Below are positions 11,197 through 21,224 of a stretch of 64,000 nucleotides of DNA, in pieces. A program made the translations under genes and the position numbers. The DNA lies in NCBI GenBank assembly GCA_033065855.1, contig JAVXUO010001587.1, positions 1,004,501 through 1,068,500 of the forward strand. The letters run 5' to 3'. This stretch comes from Escallonia rubra. Lineage: Eukaryota; Streptophyta; Magnoliopsida; Escalloniales; Escalloniaceae. The notes under the pieces are model-generated. The model worked only from the letters and a program-made list of their open reading frames with translations. It did not search any database and was not told the DNA's origin. Position 1 is the first letter of the stretch. The number at the start of each line of letters is the position of its first letter.

Positions 11197-13250
11197 ATGG
11201 CCTCCAACCCACGTCCTTTAAGTCATCGTCGTCTTGTCATTCAATCTGACGACGAATCCGATGGGGCTCCGCTCTCTACTGATGCTTCACCTGCCGCTGT
11301 GGCTGCTCTACCGCCGACCACCCGCCGTCGCACCCGTCAAACATCCACCGCTGCTTCGCGCTGATCGTCCTCTGCAACTGTCCCTCCGTCATCTACTGCT
11401 CTGTCCACTTCAGGTACTGTAGTTCCTACCCCTCCTTCTCCTCCTCCTCTTCCTCCTCCTCCACCTCCTACCTCTTCTTCATCTGCTTCTCCACCAACTT
11501 GCCCACCCCCTACCTGCCCATATATTTCCCCTACCGATATACTTCACATTCCCCATTTCTTTCCGACTGTCGACGACCAAATCATATATTATACAAATTT
11601 CATAAATCGGGAAGTCATCCTCGGTCGTCCAAGTGATGTCAATCTCATGACTCAACTTGGTGTTACCGCCCTGTTTGAGCGAATGTGATGTCTCTCCATT
11701 CTCTCTCCACCCTCCACTTATTATCCTGCTCTTGTGCACATGTTCTACTCCAACTTGCATTTTAATGCTCAACCACCTACTTTTTTTTACCTCTTATGTG
11801 AATGGGGTCCACATCCGTCTTGATGCCACCACCTTGGCCCACATTTTCGGTTTTACAAATCAATCCTCTACCCTTATTTTCACCGCCAACACGTGGTGTA
11901 CCACCAGTTCTTTTACTCCACTCCAACATACCCAAACTCTCTAAGAGGACCCGTCTATTTCTCAACCCCGTAAACCCAATTTGGGTGACATGTCTCCTCT
12001 TCATCGCGTTCTCCACCTTATTCTTTGTTCCAATCTCTCGGCCCATTCCGGCTCCTATGCTACCTTTTCATACTTAGACATCATTCTTGTCACCCATTTC
12101 ATTCAGGGTTCTCCATTAAACATTGCAGGCATTATCATGCTCGTCATGAATGCTCGTAAAAACAAATCCTCTGCTAATCTTCCCTTCGGCCTTCTGTTAA
12201 CTCGCATCTTCGAACATTTTCATGTCCCCCTGCCTACCTCTAACTCGGAACGTATCCCTCTTCTGGGTCATCATGTTCTCCATGAAACTTCTCTTCGTCG
12301 AGACGGCTTCGCCATCCGCTCTGATCTCACCTCCAACACTGTCCTTCTTGAACGCATCACTGTCACCGACCCTTCCCACACCCAGTCTGTTCCAGCCCCC
12401 ACTCCTGCTTTTGCTTCCATTCCTGTTCCCTCCCCTGCTCCTGAAATTCCCTCAGCCCCCCCTTCTGCTTCCTTCCCATCTTTTTCACCACCTCCACCTC
12501 CTTCTACTCAGTTCATACCCCCTGCTCCTACTGACCCTTCCACCTCAGTTCCTCCTCTTCCCACCCCTCTTCACCCTGCTGATCCCTTCTTCACTAGCCC
12601 GCTAAACGACTTCTCCAATTTCAATTTTAACGACTTCCTCTCTTCTGACCACCCCGACCTCTCCGACACTCTTTCTTGTATCTCTACCTCAAATTCAGCT
12701 CATTCTTGAATCCCAAACCACCCTTGCTGCTTCCATGACCGCTAACCACACTATTCTTCTTCATGAGCTTGCTGCTCTTCAGCAGTCGGTTCAACATTCT
12801 TCCGCCCAGCTTCTCTCAAACCAAATTGATTTTCACAACCTCCTCAATGACCTTACCGCTAACATTTCCTCTCTCCCTCTCAATCACACCCCCCTTCTAG
12901 ACAGTCTGACACGGATGCAGCAGGACCTTCACCGCCAGCAAGAGGCTGCCTTTCAGGCTCATCGTCGCCAGACTTATCTCACCACGAGCATTCTAACCGA
13001 ACAAAACCGATATCTGGCCCATCAGATCTTCGATCAGGCTCATGGTTTTCGAGTGACTCGTCCTGATGTCTTTCCCTCTCGACAAACTGGCAACGACGGG
13101 GAAGAATGGTTCTTCAACCCGCATCTTCCTTACAACCCTCCGCCGCCGCGCTCTCCTCGTGTTGTCGAAGTCGTTGTAGTTCCCACAACTGCTCCGCCGT
13201 TTGCTGACCCCTCCTCCTCTGCTCAGGGTGGTCGCCGCCGCCGGCCTTAG
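11197..13250 (+). pseudogene. third ORF after pol: plant transposon-protein-like domain plus coiled coil
   Basis: ATG 11,197 opens a Ser/Thr/Pro-rich N-terminus (MASNPRPLSHRR). A domain spread over ~11,560-12,330 includes ALVHMFYSNLHF, YVNGVHIRLDATTLAHIFGF, PLHRVLHLILC and LPFGLLLTRIFEHF. I recognise this as resembling the putative plant transposon protein domain found beside many plant elements. A long Pro/Ser-rich stretch follows (12,390-12,640), then a Gln-rich coiled coil (LLHELAALQQSVQ onward, 12,735-13,050) and a basic tail GGRRRRP. A stop near 11,361 and frameshifts near 11,690-11,980 and 12,690 break it. I see no convincing signal peptide or membrane segment. The position is that of the env-like ORF of Sireviruses, but function is unknown. 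Confidence 0.65.
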
Positions 13251-13428
13251 ATTTTGGTCTATGTTTTTTATTCATTCTTTGTTGCCCTAGCTGCCCCCAA
13301 TTTTTGCTTTGAAAAAGAGGGAGAACATGCATTAATCTATCAATCTTTTTGTGCATCTGTTTTAAATCTTTTGTTGAATATTTAAAGATGCTCTTTTTAT
13401 TATTCCCTTATGTGAATGTTAACTGATT

Positions 13429-13489
13429 AAGGGGGACTATGTCTTTTTAATTGTTAGAACTAATATTGTCATCATCAAAAAGGGGGAGA
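13429..13489 (+). other. polypurine tracts before the 3' LTR
   Basis: AAAAAGGGGGAGA (13,477-13,489) abuts the LTR start at 13,491 and is the obvious plus-strand primer. TTAAGGGGGAC near 13,427 and AAAAAGAGGGAGAAC near 13,313 are further purine tracts. Multiple tracts of this kind are a reported Sirevirus trait. Confidence 0.75.
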
Positions 13490-13789
13490 TTGTTGACTTG
13501 GTGATTTTGATGATTTCAGACTTATCTTATCTAACATTAATCTGACAATATTATTACAGATAAACATTTCAGGTTTTATCTTAATCAAACAAAGACATAA
13601 CCTTGACATGGATGACAGAGACTTTGCACGTCCTTGACATGGATGACAAAGACTTTGGACTTGGTTGGACTCAAGTTTTGGACTACATATGAAGATACAA
13701 GATCTTGAAGTATATTTTTTATTGATCAGTTTTTCTTTAAGTCCTTCTTAGAAAGATCTGACAGAAATTCTAGTAAAGAACGAAGCCAA

Positions 13790-14190
13790 GATTTTTAGTC
13801 GAAGTCAAGTTTTTCAGTCGAAGCTAAGACTTTCAGTCGAAGCTGTGACTTTCAGTCGAAGTCAAGACTTTCAGTCAAAGCTGTGACTTTCAGTCGAAGC
13901 TATGAATTTCAGTCGAAGTCAAGACTTTCAGTCAAAGCCAAATGTTTTAGTCAAAGTCAAGATTTTCAGTCGAAACCAAATGTTTTAGTCGAAGCTAAGA
14001 CTTTCAGTCGAAGCCAAATGTTTTAGTCGAAGCTAAGACTTTCAGTCGTAGCCAAGACTTTCAGTCGAAGCCAAAAGGTTTTAGTCGAAGTCAAGATTTT
14101 CAGTCAAAGACAAATGTTTCAGTCGAAACTAAGACTTTCAGTCGAAGCCAAGACTTTCAGTCGAAGCCAAAATGTTTTAGTCGAATCCTT
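13790..14190 (+). repeat. ~19-bp tandem array (TTTCAGTCGAAGCC family) inside the LTR
   Basis: Roughly twenty imperfect copies of ACTTTCAGTCGAAGCCAAG and variants lie upstream of the LTR TATA box. They share the TTTCAGTCGA half of the palindromic motif at 10,875-11,060. Position suggests an enhancer-type U3 repeat; this is inference. Confidence 0.85.
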
Positions 14191-14234
14191 CTTGTTTGGC
14201 TTTTCTTTCCTAACGGTCCACTATTTCTGTCCTG

Positions 14235-14242
14235 TATAAATA
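14235..14242 (+). promoter_or_regulatory. LTR TATA box
   Basis: TATAAATA within CCTGTATAAATAGGAAG, downstream of the U3 repeat array and upstream of a pyrimidine-rich likely transcript start (~14,265). This is a standard plant LTR promoter layout. Confidence 0.6.
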
Positions 14243-14770
14243 GGAAGTCCGTTAGAGCATTTATTACCTTTTCTCTCGCGCGAACTTTTTACTCCTAAAA
14301 ACTCTCTCATCTCAATCTCTGATTCTTATCTATTGTCTTTTGAGTGAGTTTACCTATGAGAAAGTTCTTTGTAAGCTTCTTTGGTTTGGTTCTTGAAAGG
14401 ATATAGATCTTCCCACCTAAGAAGGCTTAGTCTTAAACTTTCATTGTAATATCTGCTCAAGAAGGAGTCTGTTTATTGTATTCAAATTGTAAATCTCTTT
14501 TCATTTGTAATCTGTTGGAAACCTTGGAAGGGTTTCAGAAATTGTACCGCGGTTTGAGCTAGCACCCGAAGCTAGTTGGTTTATTGAAAGGCTCGAGTAG
14601 GTCTCCCTTGTGTGGAGTGCTCGAGGACTGGACATAGGCTGGTGGGGCCGAAACAGTATAAATCTCTGTGTTAAACTTGTTACTATTATATTTGTCTCTC
14701 AATTTTTAAATTCATACTCAAAGTTGTAAAACACCTATTCACCCCCTCTAGATGTATTTAGGGACCTACA

Positions 14771-15620
14771 AGACGATTTTTAATTGTTTTCTCACCTGGA
14801 AGGCCATAGTACTGAGAGCATCTTGGTCTCTTAGTATATTAAACAATTTGAACACTGTATCGATGACTCTATTATGAACTAGTGGAGTTAGAACTGACCT
14901 TTGCTGGAGTTAAAAGCGACTAGACACCTGGACTGGTTTTAGTGATATCCTCTTGGACTAGAGCACCCATTGATTTCCGGGAATACCAACCAATACGCCA
15001 AAAACCAGTTGGTGCTTTCAATAAAGGAGATGTCACCAAACATTTCTCAGGTACACCAGCCCGTACACCTTAAAAGGTGTATTGAATGGTTCAACAGAGG
15101 CTATTTTTTAGTTTGTTGAAAATTGGCGGGTCAAACTCTCCCATAGAAAAAAAAACCTTAAAAATGTACCAGCGTTGTACAACTATGAAACTGCGAGCAT
15201 ACGTTCCGATCAGTTCATATGTACCGGCCGGCATGTTCGATGGGATTTGTACATTATTATTTTACCTGTTGAAACGGTCGGTACACTTACCTTGTGTGCC
15301 ACTGGTTGACAGGCCTACCAATTGGATGTTTATTGGTTTATTCATGATATATATGGTGTGTATGTTGTGGTGTGCTTATGTGCGTCCTTTAATTATGTGG
15401 ACCTAATTTCTTGACTATCTTTTCGTTCTCGTTCTCATAGATTTTCAAAAAAATTAAAATGTAAAGAAACAAGCCGCCATGCGCAGCGATGCATGTGCGA
15501 CTCAATCACTATATCACTCGTGAAAGATTTATTTATGGGACATTTGATCAAAGCTAAAAAATTACATATAACATCATAGAGCCCATGGGAGTTTATTTTA
15601 AGTCATATATATATATATAT
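14771..15620 (+). other. probable continuation of Tat/Ogre leader, then unassigned DNA
   Basis: No credible gene. The part to ~15,410 has phrases such as ACCAGTTGGTGC, ACCGGCCGGCATG and CCACTGGTTGACAGGCCTACC, of the same style as the leader repeats at 60,840-61,440 and 25,990-26,520. I therefore read it as more of the leader interrupted at 5,838. After 15,410 it is AT-rich and ends in a short (AT)n run at 15,605-15,620. Confidence 0.4.
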
Positions 15621-15940
15621 GTTGATAGCGTTAGCAAAATAGGATATTTTGCTAGCGCGATCTGGCCGTCCACGAGCGATCTGTGACGGTCCATATTTTT
15701 TTTTTATTACATTTTTTAGTCCGTCCGCTACATTATGTAGCGGATAATGTTTTGACAAAAATACCCTCTAATTTGAGGCAGTGCCCATCCGCTACATTAC
15801 GTAGCGGATGACTGAGGCACTAGTTTTTTGAATTTTTTTTTCTCTTTCTCTGTCATTTCTTTCTTTAATGTTCTGACACACACTCTTTCTCTCTCTCTCT
15901 CTCTCTCTCCCCCCCGTCAATTTTTTGACTCTCTCTCTCA
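15621..15940 (+). repeat. left terminal inverted repeat
   Basis: Pairs with 16,678-16,995 with scattered mismatches. It contains two copies of the 19-bp palindrome CCGCTACATTATGTAGCGG (one with ACG in place of ATG) at ~15,726 and ~15,790, and a (CT)n tract at ~15,880-15,910. Confidence 0.85.
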
Positions 15941-16221
15941 CATCAATTTTCTATCCCCTTTGTGTCTATTTCTCTCTCCTTTATCTCATCAATATTCTAA
16001 CTTGTTTTTCTTTCTCTCTTTTTTCCATCTGCCTTTTCCTGTGCTTTGTTTTGAATCTAGCCATATGAGTCATATGTTAATCCAACACCAAGAGAAAGAT
16101 AGATTTATGGCTTCGGTGAGAGCTACAATTACACTAATATGAACTAGTCTTGTATATAAATAGCATGCAGGTGGAATGAAGGATGATAAAATGAGAAAGT
16201 GTACTCCTTAAGTGCTGCCCT

Positions 16222-16677
16222 GAGTTAACATTTATAACTCTCTCTCTCTCTCTTGGTGGATACTTGCTTTTGCTGCAGGGAAACTTTCTCCATTTTAGCT
16301 TGACCATTGATATCCAGCTCTTTCTTCTTTATCTCAATTTCTTGACAATTGCTTGCTAGTGCCACTTTCAGCTTGGGGTAGCCCTTAGAAAGCCGCAATG
16401 CCTTGCAAACCTCATCCAATATCTCACGGAGCCACGAAACTTCCAGCCTTGCTGATTCAAGATCTTGAACAACACCAAGCATGCTTTTCAGTTCCACAAG
16501 CGTCACATATTTGAACTCTGCATTTTCTAATTTCTGATAGATGCCACACAGCATCCCGAGAACATTAGAACGAGCTGTGGATGACTAGAACATACTGGCC
16601 CTAGCAATATCTCCTCGTTTAAGAAAGATGGATCTAAGGAGCTGCACCACTTCTACCTTCACTCTATACCCATTAAC
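16222..16677 (-). pseudogene. PEARLI4-like (phospholipase-like) host gene fragment
   Basis: Minus-strand translation from ~16,677 reads VNGYRVKVEVVQLLRSIFLKRGDIA. After one TAG (~16,588) it stays open from ATG 16,554 for 109 codons: LCGIYQKLENAEF, LKSMLGVVQDLESARLEVSWLREILDEVCKA, then a charged coiled coil ending before 16,222. This order (GDIA segment, LxxMLxxVxDLE, VxWLRxxLDE, coiled coil) is what I recognise from plant PEARLI4-domain proteins. No intron is seen. It lies wholly between the terminal inverted repeats, so it was probably captured by the element. The identification is from memory of the family and needs a database search. Confidence 0.6.
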
Positions 16678-16995
16678 CGTGAGAGAAAGGAGAGAGAGAA
16701 AGTCAAAAAATTGATGGGGAGAGAGAGAGAGAGTGTGTCAGAACAATAAAGAAAGAAAGGACAGAAAAAGAGAAAAAAAGTCAGAAAAGTAGTGCCTCAG
16801 TCATCCGCTACATAATGTAGCGGATGGGCACTGCCGCAAACTAGATGGTATTTTTGTCAAAAAATTATCCGCTACATAATGTAGCGGACGGACTTAAAAA
16901 ACACAAAAAAAATAATATATATGGACCGTCCACAGATTTTCCGTGGACTGCCAGATCGCGCTAACAAAATCTCATATTTTGCTAACTCTATCAAC
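16678..16995 (-). repeat. right terminal inverted repeat
   Basis: Inverse copy of the left repeat: (GA)n tract near 16,690-16,730, palindromes near 16,805 and 16,870, terminal CTATCAAC at 16,988-16,995. Outside it, GGATCAGCTCCCATATATATA resembles GGATCAGCTCCTATATATAT at 24,468, which may be a remnant of a related end. Confidence 0.85.
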
Positions 16996-17005
16996 GGATC
17001 AGCTC

Positions 17006-17006
<1 letters not shown>

Positions 17007-17058
<52 letters not shown>
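17007..17058. repeat. (TA)n microsatellite
   Basis: About 25 uninterrupted AT/TA units immediately beyond the right inverted repeat. Confidence 0.95.
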
Positions 17059-17061
<3 letters not shown>

Positions 17062-18044
17062 ACTTTCAAATAAGTAACACAAAACATTGTGGAAAGAAAC
17101 AATTAGACTTTATTTCACATCTATTATATCTCTATTTTTTTTCTTGAGACTTTAGCCATGGCTCTGCAATATATGGTATACATGTCCTGTCATTTGACGT
17201 ATAGGAAATTTTTTCCTTGAAAGGGGAATAACTTTCACTTAAGTCATTATCATTAAAATGAGAGATACTATTTTTTTGGTTGGGTGATAACTTTTACTTA
17301 AGTCATTTTATGAGGGATAAATCTTTTTGTTTGAGGTCCCTATCCAGTAAAAATGGCCTATTTTTTGTTTACCAAAAGGATTGTCAAAGATTTATACTAT
17401 ATGCATAATTGTTTGTACCAATTACTTGGTGAATTATGTATTAGAACAAAATAAATATTAATCAACTACAACATCATTGTTTTTTCCTTTTCTAAATTTC
17501 ATATTTTGGTTTTTCTTCTATAAGGTTTTTTTATATTTCATATTCCAAATGGTTTTTTAGAGAATAATAGTCAAAATTGGTTAGGTAGAGTTTTAGTTCA
17601 AAATTTGCTTTCAGATCTTATAATTGTTTCTTAGTATAGTAAACTACTGATATATAAAGTTCTTTAGCGATACTTTAATTGCACATGCATCGCGTGTGCC
17701 GAGTATGCATAGTCCTTTTTTATTTTTTTAACTACGACTAACTATCCGTGTAACCTTATATAGGAGATTATGCATGTCAAAAGAACTACGACTAATTGTT
17801 CTTTTAAAGATTATACACGTCAAAGAGAAATAATGAACAAGTCGCGGTGAAGGAATAACTAAATAAACAGTGGCACATTTGTTCATACACCTATATAACT
17901 ATTATATGCATAAATGCAGATGTGAAAGTACACAAACAACAATGTCTTATGTCGAACTCAAAAAATTCGGCCGTCAAAATGAAAAAAAAAAGGCAAAAGA
18001 GCCTTTAAAGGCGAGAAAAAGACGATATCATTATAAGTGTTTCT
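17059..18044. other. AT-rich DNA without recognised genes
   Basis: No ORF with a family signature. A short palindrome-like stretch GCACATGCATCGCGTGTGC at 17,679-17,697, followed by CGAGTATGCATAGT, resembles a Helitron 3' hairpin but lacks a clean CTRR end. Two similar phrases ACTTAAGTCATT (17,237 and 17,297) are the only other local repeat. Confidence 0.5.
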
Positions 18045-18619
18045 GCTAAAAACTTGATCAGGAACCAAAACAAGAGAATACACCTAAAAGAAAGAACATG
18101 GAGTGACTGCCAGGTGGGGTTCCCGCTGAGGAACTTAAGTCAGAGTACAGCTAACAGGGTGGAACTCTGAGAAGGCAATACAACACAGTTTATATGTGTG
18201 TGTAGTTGTCTACATCCTAGGGTTAGCCCCCTTTATATAGTCATAGGTAGAAGACTTCTAGTAGGTTTGTGAGTCTTAACGGCTGGGCCTTGGGCCAGAC
18301 CATTCACGATCGTGATAGGATCCTTGGGGATAACATCACGATCATCCTGACTAGACTAGAATCCAGTCAAGATCAGGACTCCTCCACTATGGTAACATCC
18401 AAATTCGGGATTGATTAGGCTGAGCGTAAGTGAGCTCTGGCCCGTGTCACCACTAGGCTTGGTGGATAATTTTAGCTATATCATAATGCCCCCTACTTTT
18501 GCCGGCGGTTACGGAGTAGGCAAAAGCATAACCTTTCATCAGAATTGCTAAAATAACGACCTCAGTGAGCCAAAAATTTTCTTCCGTAGATACTCAAATC
18601 ATTGGCTCGACTTAACATG

Positions 18620-19165
18620 TTCGAATAGAAAGGAGACAATTTTGGCGTTCTACTCAGCAGAGTGTTCGGAAAGCATTCTGCTCGGGTAGATGCCTTTGTT
18701 CGAATATAAGACAACTAGTCCTGGCATTTTGCTTAGGCAGAGTACTCGGATAGCATTCTATTGGGGCATATACTTTTGTCCACCTTGTGCTTCGTCAGAG
18801 CACAAGGGGGACGAAGTTTGAAACTCTTCTCGGGCAGAGTGCTCGGACAACATTCTGCTTGGGCAGATGCCTTTGTCCGAATAGAAGAGAACTAGTCCTG
18901 GCATTTTTCTTAGGCAGAGTACTCGAACTACATTCTACTGGGGCATATGCTTTTGTCCACCTTGTGCTTCGTCCGAGTACAAGGGGGACGAAGTTTGAGA
19001 CTTTACTTGGGCAGAGTGCTCGGACAGCATTCTGCTTGGGCAGATGCTTTTGTCCACCTTATGCTTCGTCCTAGCATAAAGGGGGGGATGAAATTTGAGA
19101 CTCTGCTAGGGCAGAGTGCTCGGATAGCATTCTGCCCGGGCATATGCTTTTGTCCACCTTGTGCT
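18620..19165 (-). repeat. imperfect tandem repeats in the LTR
   Basis: Units share GGGCAGAGTGCTCGGACAGC, then ATTCTGCTTGGGCAGATGC and TTTGTCCACCTTGTGCTTCG. About three full and several partial copies alternate in a ~185-bp composite. GC content is higher than the surroundings. No coding sense is likely although frames stay open. Confidence 0.8.
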
Positions 19166-19299
19166 TCCATGGTTCACAAGTGTCTCGCGCAATAAATGTC
19201 TTTGGCTGGAAATTTAAATTTCCATGCTCCGAGATTGCGACACGTAAGAAGGAAAATGAACCGTCGCACTTTCCAAGGGCCTGCTACTGGAGAATCCTC

Positions 19300-19306
19300 T
19301 ATAAAG
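19300..19306 (+). promoter_or_regulatory. TATA-like box facing the antisense ORF
   Basis: TCCTCTATAAAGGAGC at the LTR edge reads toward the plus-strand ORF starting near 19,589, opposite to gag-pol. It could drive that ORF independently. This is inference from position only. Confidence 0.35.
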
Positions 19307-19479
19307 GAGCAAGTTGACTTCATTTTTCACCCTGCTCAAAGGTTGAAAGTATTCTGCTCCGCATCAAGTAAATTCTCCTTCCACCTCTCTTTTAGTTCAA
19401 TATTTCCAATATAGTAGTTTCAATTCTTACGGGGGTGAGCTCCAAAGTCCCAAAGTGAAGCTGATCCTTCCAACACATA

Positions 19480-21220
19480 ATTTTCACAACCTTCACCCCC
19501 TAGGAATGCACTAGGTAAGTTAAAGGACAATGTTGAGGATAAAGAGAATCCCAATCCTTGATTCACAGCCAATGAGAAATGGAACAAAATGACCAAAGAA
19601 GAGATGGAGGCGCTTCTCATGGAGTATACTTTACTCGGGGATTGGAAAACTTGGGTTCCTGAGTTATAAGAACCTGCCAACTATGGAACTGACTGGGAAA
19701 TATGTATTTATAAGGAGCAAGTAAGTTCAGGCTATAGACTCCCTTTGTATCCTTTTGCCCTCAAGATGTTCGATCGCTACAAAATGGCACCCGACCAGCT
19801 TATACCTAGTGGCTAGAGAAAATTGGTGGTCTTATCTATTTGATCAAGACTTCAGGTTACAAAGCAGATCCCACAGACTTCATGAAAGTCTTCTTCAAGC
19901 TGTGTTTTGTTAAAGGTGTCACCAGCAACCCCTGATCGTACTACATCCACGCCAGGCAAAGGCTTCTTAAGGATGGTCCCAAGTCCAACAAGGGTTGGCA
20001 TTCCAGATACTTCTTCGCTGATCGATAAGACAAAAAGTACTTGGGGTTCGACAGAATGCCTACTGCAAAGATCTTGAGAACAAAAACAAGCTTGTTCCTA
20101 ACACATTCACAAAGCATATTATTAGACATATAAAGCTCGACAGTGGACTTTCCACTGACCATCCGCTAACATAGTAACAGTTAGAGTATGGGAAGATCAT
20201 CCCTCGTAAACCCATACCAATTAGTCTTCCGGTTAATCCTCTACCTGTTGTTGCTACCAGCACGTCTTCTACTAGAACTACACTATTAGGTAGGCATCAT
20301 GTAGGCCTTTGTGTATACTGTTCATGCCGTTAACCCTTCCTCCTATATTAATACCATTGTTCTTTTTATGCAGAAACGACGAGTGGCAGTGGAAAGATGT
20401 TGAAGTCTGGCTTCGTAGGTGCTATTCAAAAGGCAAATGGAAAGATAAAGGATAAAGTACCCTCAAGTGAACTGACCATGTCCGAATAGGGCCAAAGTCA
20501 CTCTTCTTGAATCTCCGCCTCGAGTTATCGAAGGTGTTTCCATTGAAGAAGATCCCATCTTTTGGCCCGGTGGACTACCAACATCACGACACGGGGATGC
20601 CAAACAACGATGTTTCCTAGTAGCATCTTGCACATGGTGTTCTCCCAAAGATGTGGACATCCTTGTGAACAAAGCCCATGAGTCTTTTGCCTGTACTTTT
20701 GCCCAGGCTGTGTATTCAGTAAGGGCTTGTTTACATCCCTCTCTATCTTCTCAAAACTTTTTCATAGCTGACCCTTACCTTTGTCTATCAGATGTACGTC
20801 TGTGGTGCACTGATGCTATCTTGTTTTAAGATGGCTATGGAGGTGGTAGCTCAGGAAGGCCAAGAAAAGAGGGAGGCCATCGCTTAAGCCAAGAAAGCCA
20901 ACAAGCGCAGGCAGGAGCTAACAAAGCGAAAGGCAGATCTCCTTGCCCAAGTTGATGTCCTTGAGAAGAGGCTAGAGGGCCAAAAATAAGATTACTGAGG
21001 TGAGAGATCAAGGCATCCAAGACTTCTTTGACGGGAATGCCGGGGACGGGTGGCTGAAGAAATACAATGATGACGACCTGGAGATTTATGAGATAGGTTT
21101 TCTAAAGGCCAAGGAGATGTTTGCCCAACGGTTTCCCGATATCCCCTAGGAAGACTTCGTTGTGCCTGCCTTTGGGTCCCTGTCTAAAGAGACGGGCATG
21201 GATGGTGGAGACTGAAGGAC
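19480..21220 (+). pseudogene. antisense ORF of a Tat/Retand-type element (gypsy-type transposon protein-like)
   Basis: Plus-strand, opposite to the element's gag-pol. ATG 19,589 begins MTKEEMEALLMEYTLLGDWK. Next come SGYRLPLYPFALKMFDRYKMAP and, after a frame change, GLIYLIKTSGYKADP-type sequence and NKGWHSRYFFAD. I recognise this as the putative gypsy-type transposon domain (PF04195-like). A Lys/Glu-rich coiled coil (KREAIA, KKANKRRQEL, LAQVDVLEKRLEG) follows at ~20,860-20,990, and the end region EDFVVPAFGSL lies near 21,150. Two intron-like gaps have consensus borders: 20,290-20,373 and 20,719-20,791. Several stops break it. Retand-like elements are known to carry such an antisense ORF between pol and the 3' LTR. 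Its function is unknown. Confidence 0.65.
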
Positions 21221-21224
21221 TTCT

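Larger units (their letters stand above)
5839..14770 (+). mobile_element. Sirevirus-like Ty1/copia element with a third ORF
   Basis: In order: PBS (5,923), gag (5,989-7,665), pol (7,787-10,859), palindrome array (10,875-11,060), third ORF (11,197-13,250), polypurine tracts (13,429-13,489) and 3' LTR (13,491-14,770). The Gag architecture (UBN2 N-terminus, two knuckles, coiled coil), the extra ORF after pol and several polypurine-like tracts fit Sireviruses (SIRE/Maximus lineage). The 5' LTR matching the 3' LTR is absent; only ~80 bp of unrelated sequence precedes the PBS. It lies between two segments of Tat-type leader, so it probably inserted into that element. Confidence 0.75.
13491..14770 (+). 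repeat. 3' LTR of the Sirevirus-like element
   Basis: It begins TGTTGACTTGGTG directly after the polypurine tract and ends GGGACCTACA, giving the TG...CA boundary (1,280 bp). It contains a ~19-bp repeat array (13,790-14,190), a TATA box at 14,235 and the usual end segment with ACCCCCTCTAG. No matching 5' LTR is present in the window, and no TSD can be assigned. Confidence 0.8.
15621..16995. mobile_element. long-TIR foldback/Mutator-like DNA element carrying a host gene fragment
   Basis: The two ends are inverted copies over about 320 bp. The left starts GTTGATAGCGTTAGCAAAAT; the reverse complement of the right starts GTTGATAGAGTTAGCAAAAT. Similarity continues through the CCGCTACATTATGTAGCGG palindromes into the (CT)n tracts. 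The unique centre (15,940-16,678) holds a minus-strand PEARLI4-like fragment and no transposase, so it is non-autonomous. Both flanks are TA-repeat DNA and no clear TSD is visible, so superfamily is open (Mutator-like, foldback or Micron-like). Confidence 0.75.
18045..19376 (-). repeat. 3' LTR of the minus-strand Tat/Retand-like gypsy element
   Basis: This block lies where the 3' LTR of the element at 19.4-26.5 kb should be, and is bounded by a pyrimidine-rich stretch (CTCCTTCCACCTCTCTTTT, 19,376-19,394) that is a polypurine tract on the minus strand. A minus-strand TATA box CTATATAAAG sits at 18,231-18,240. A tandem repeat fills 18,620-19,165. Exact ends and a TSD were not found, and the partner LTR on the right is missing. 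Confidence 0.55.

Noticed and set aside
15828..16142. 104-codon frame rich in Ser/Leu/Phe
   Set aside because: Translation of the CT-rich tract in the terminal inverted repeat.
18787..19195. Cys-rich open frames over the LTR tandem repeats
   Set aside because: They follow the repeat unit and are open only because of it; no start context or family signature.
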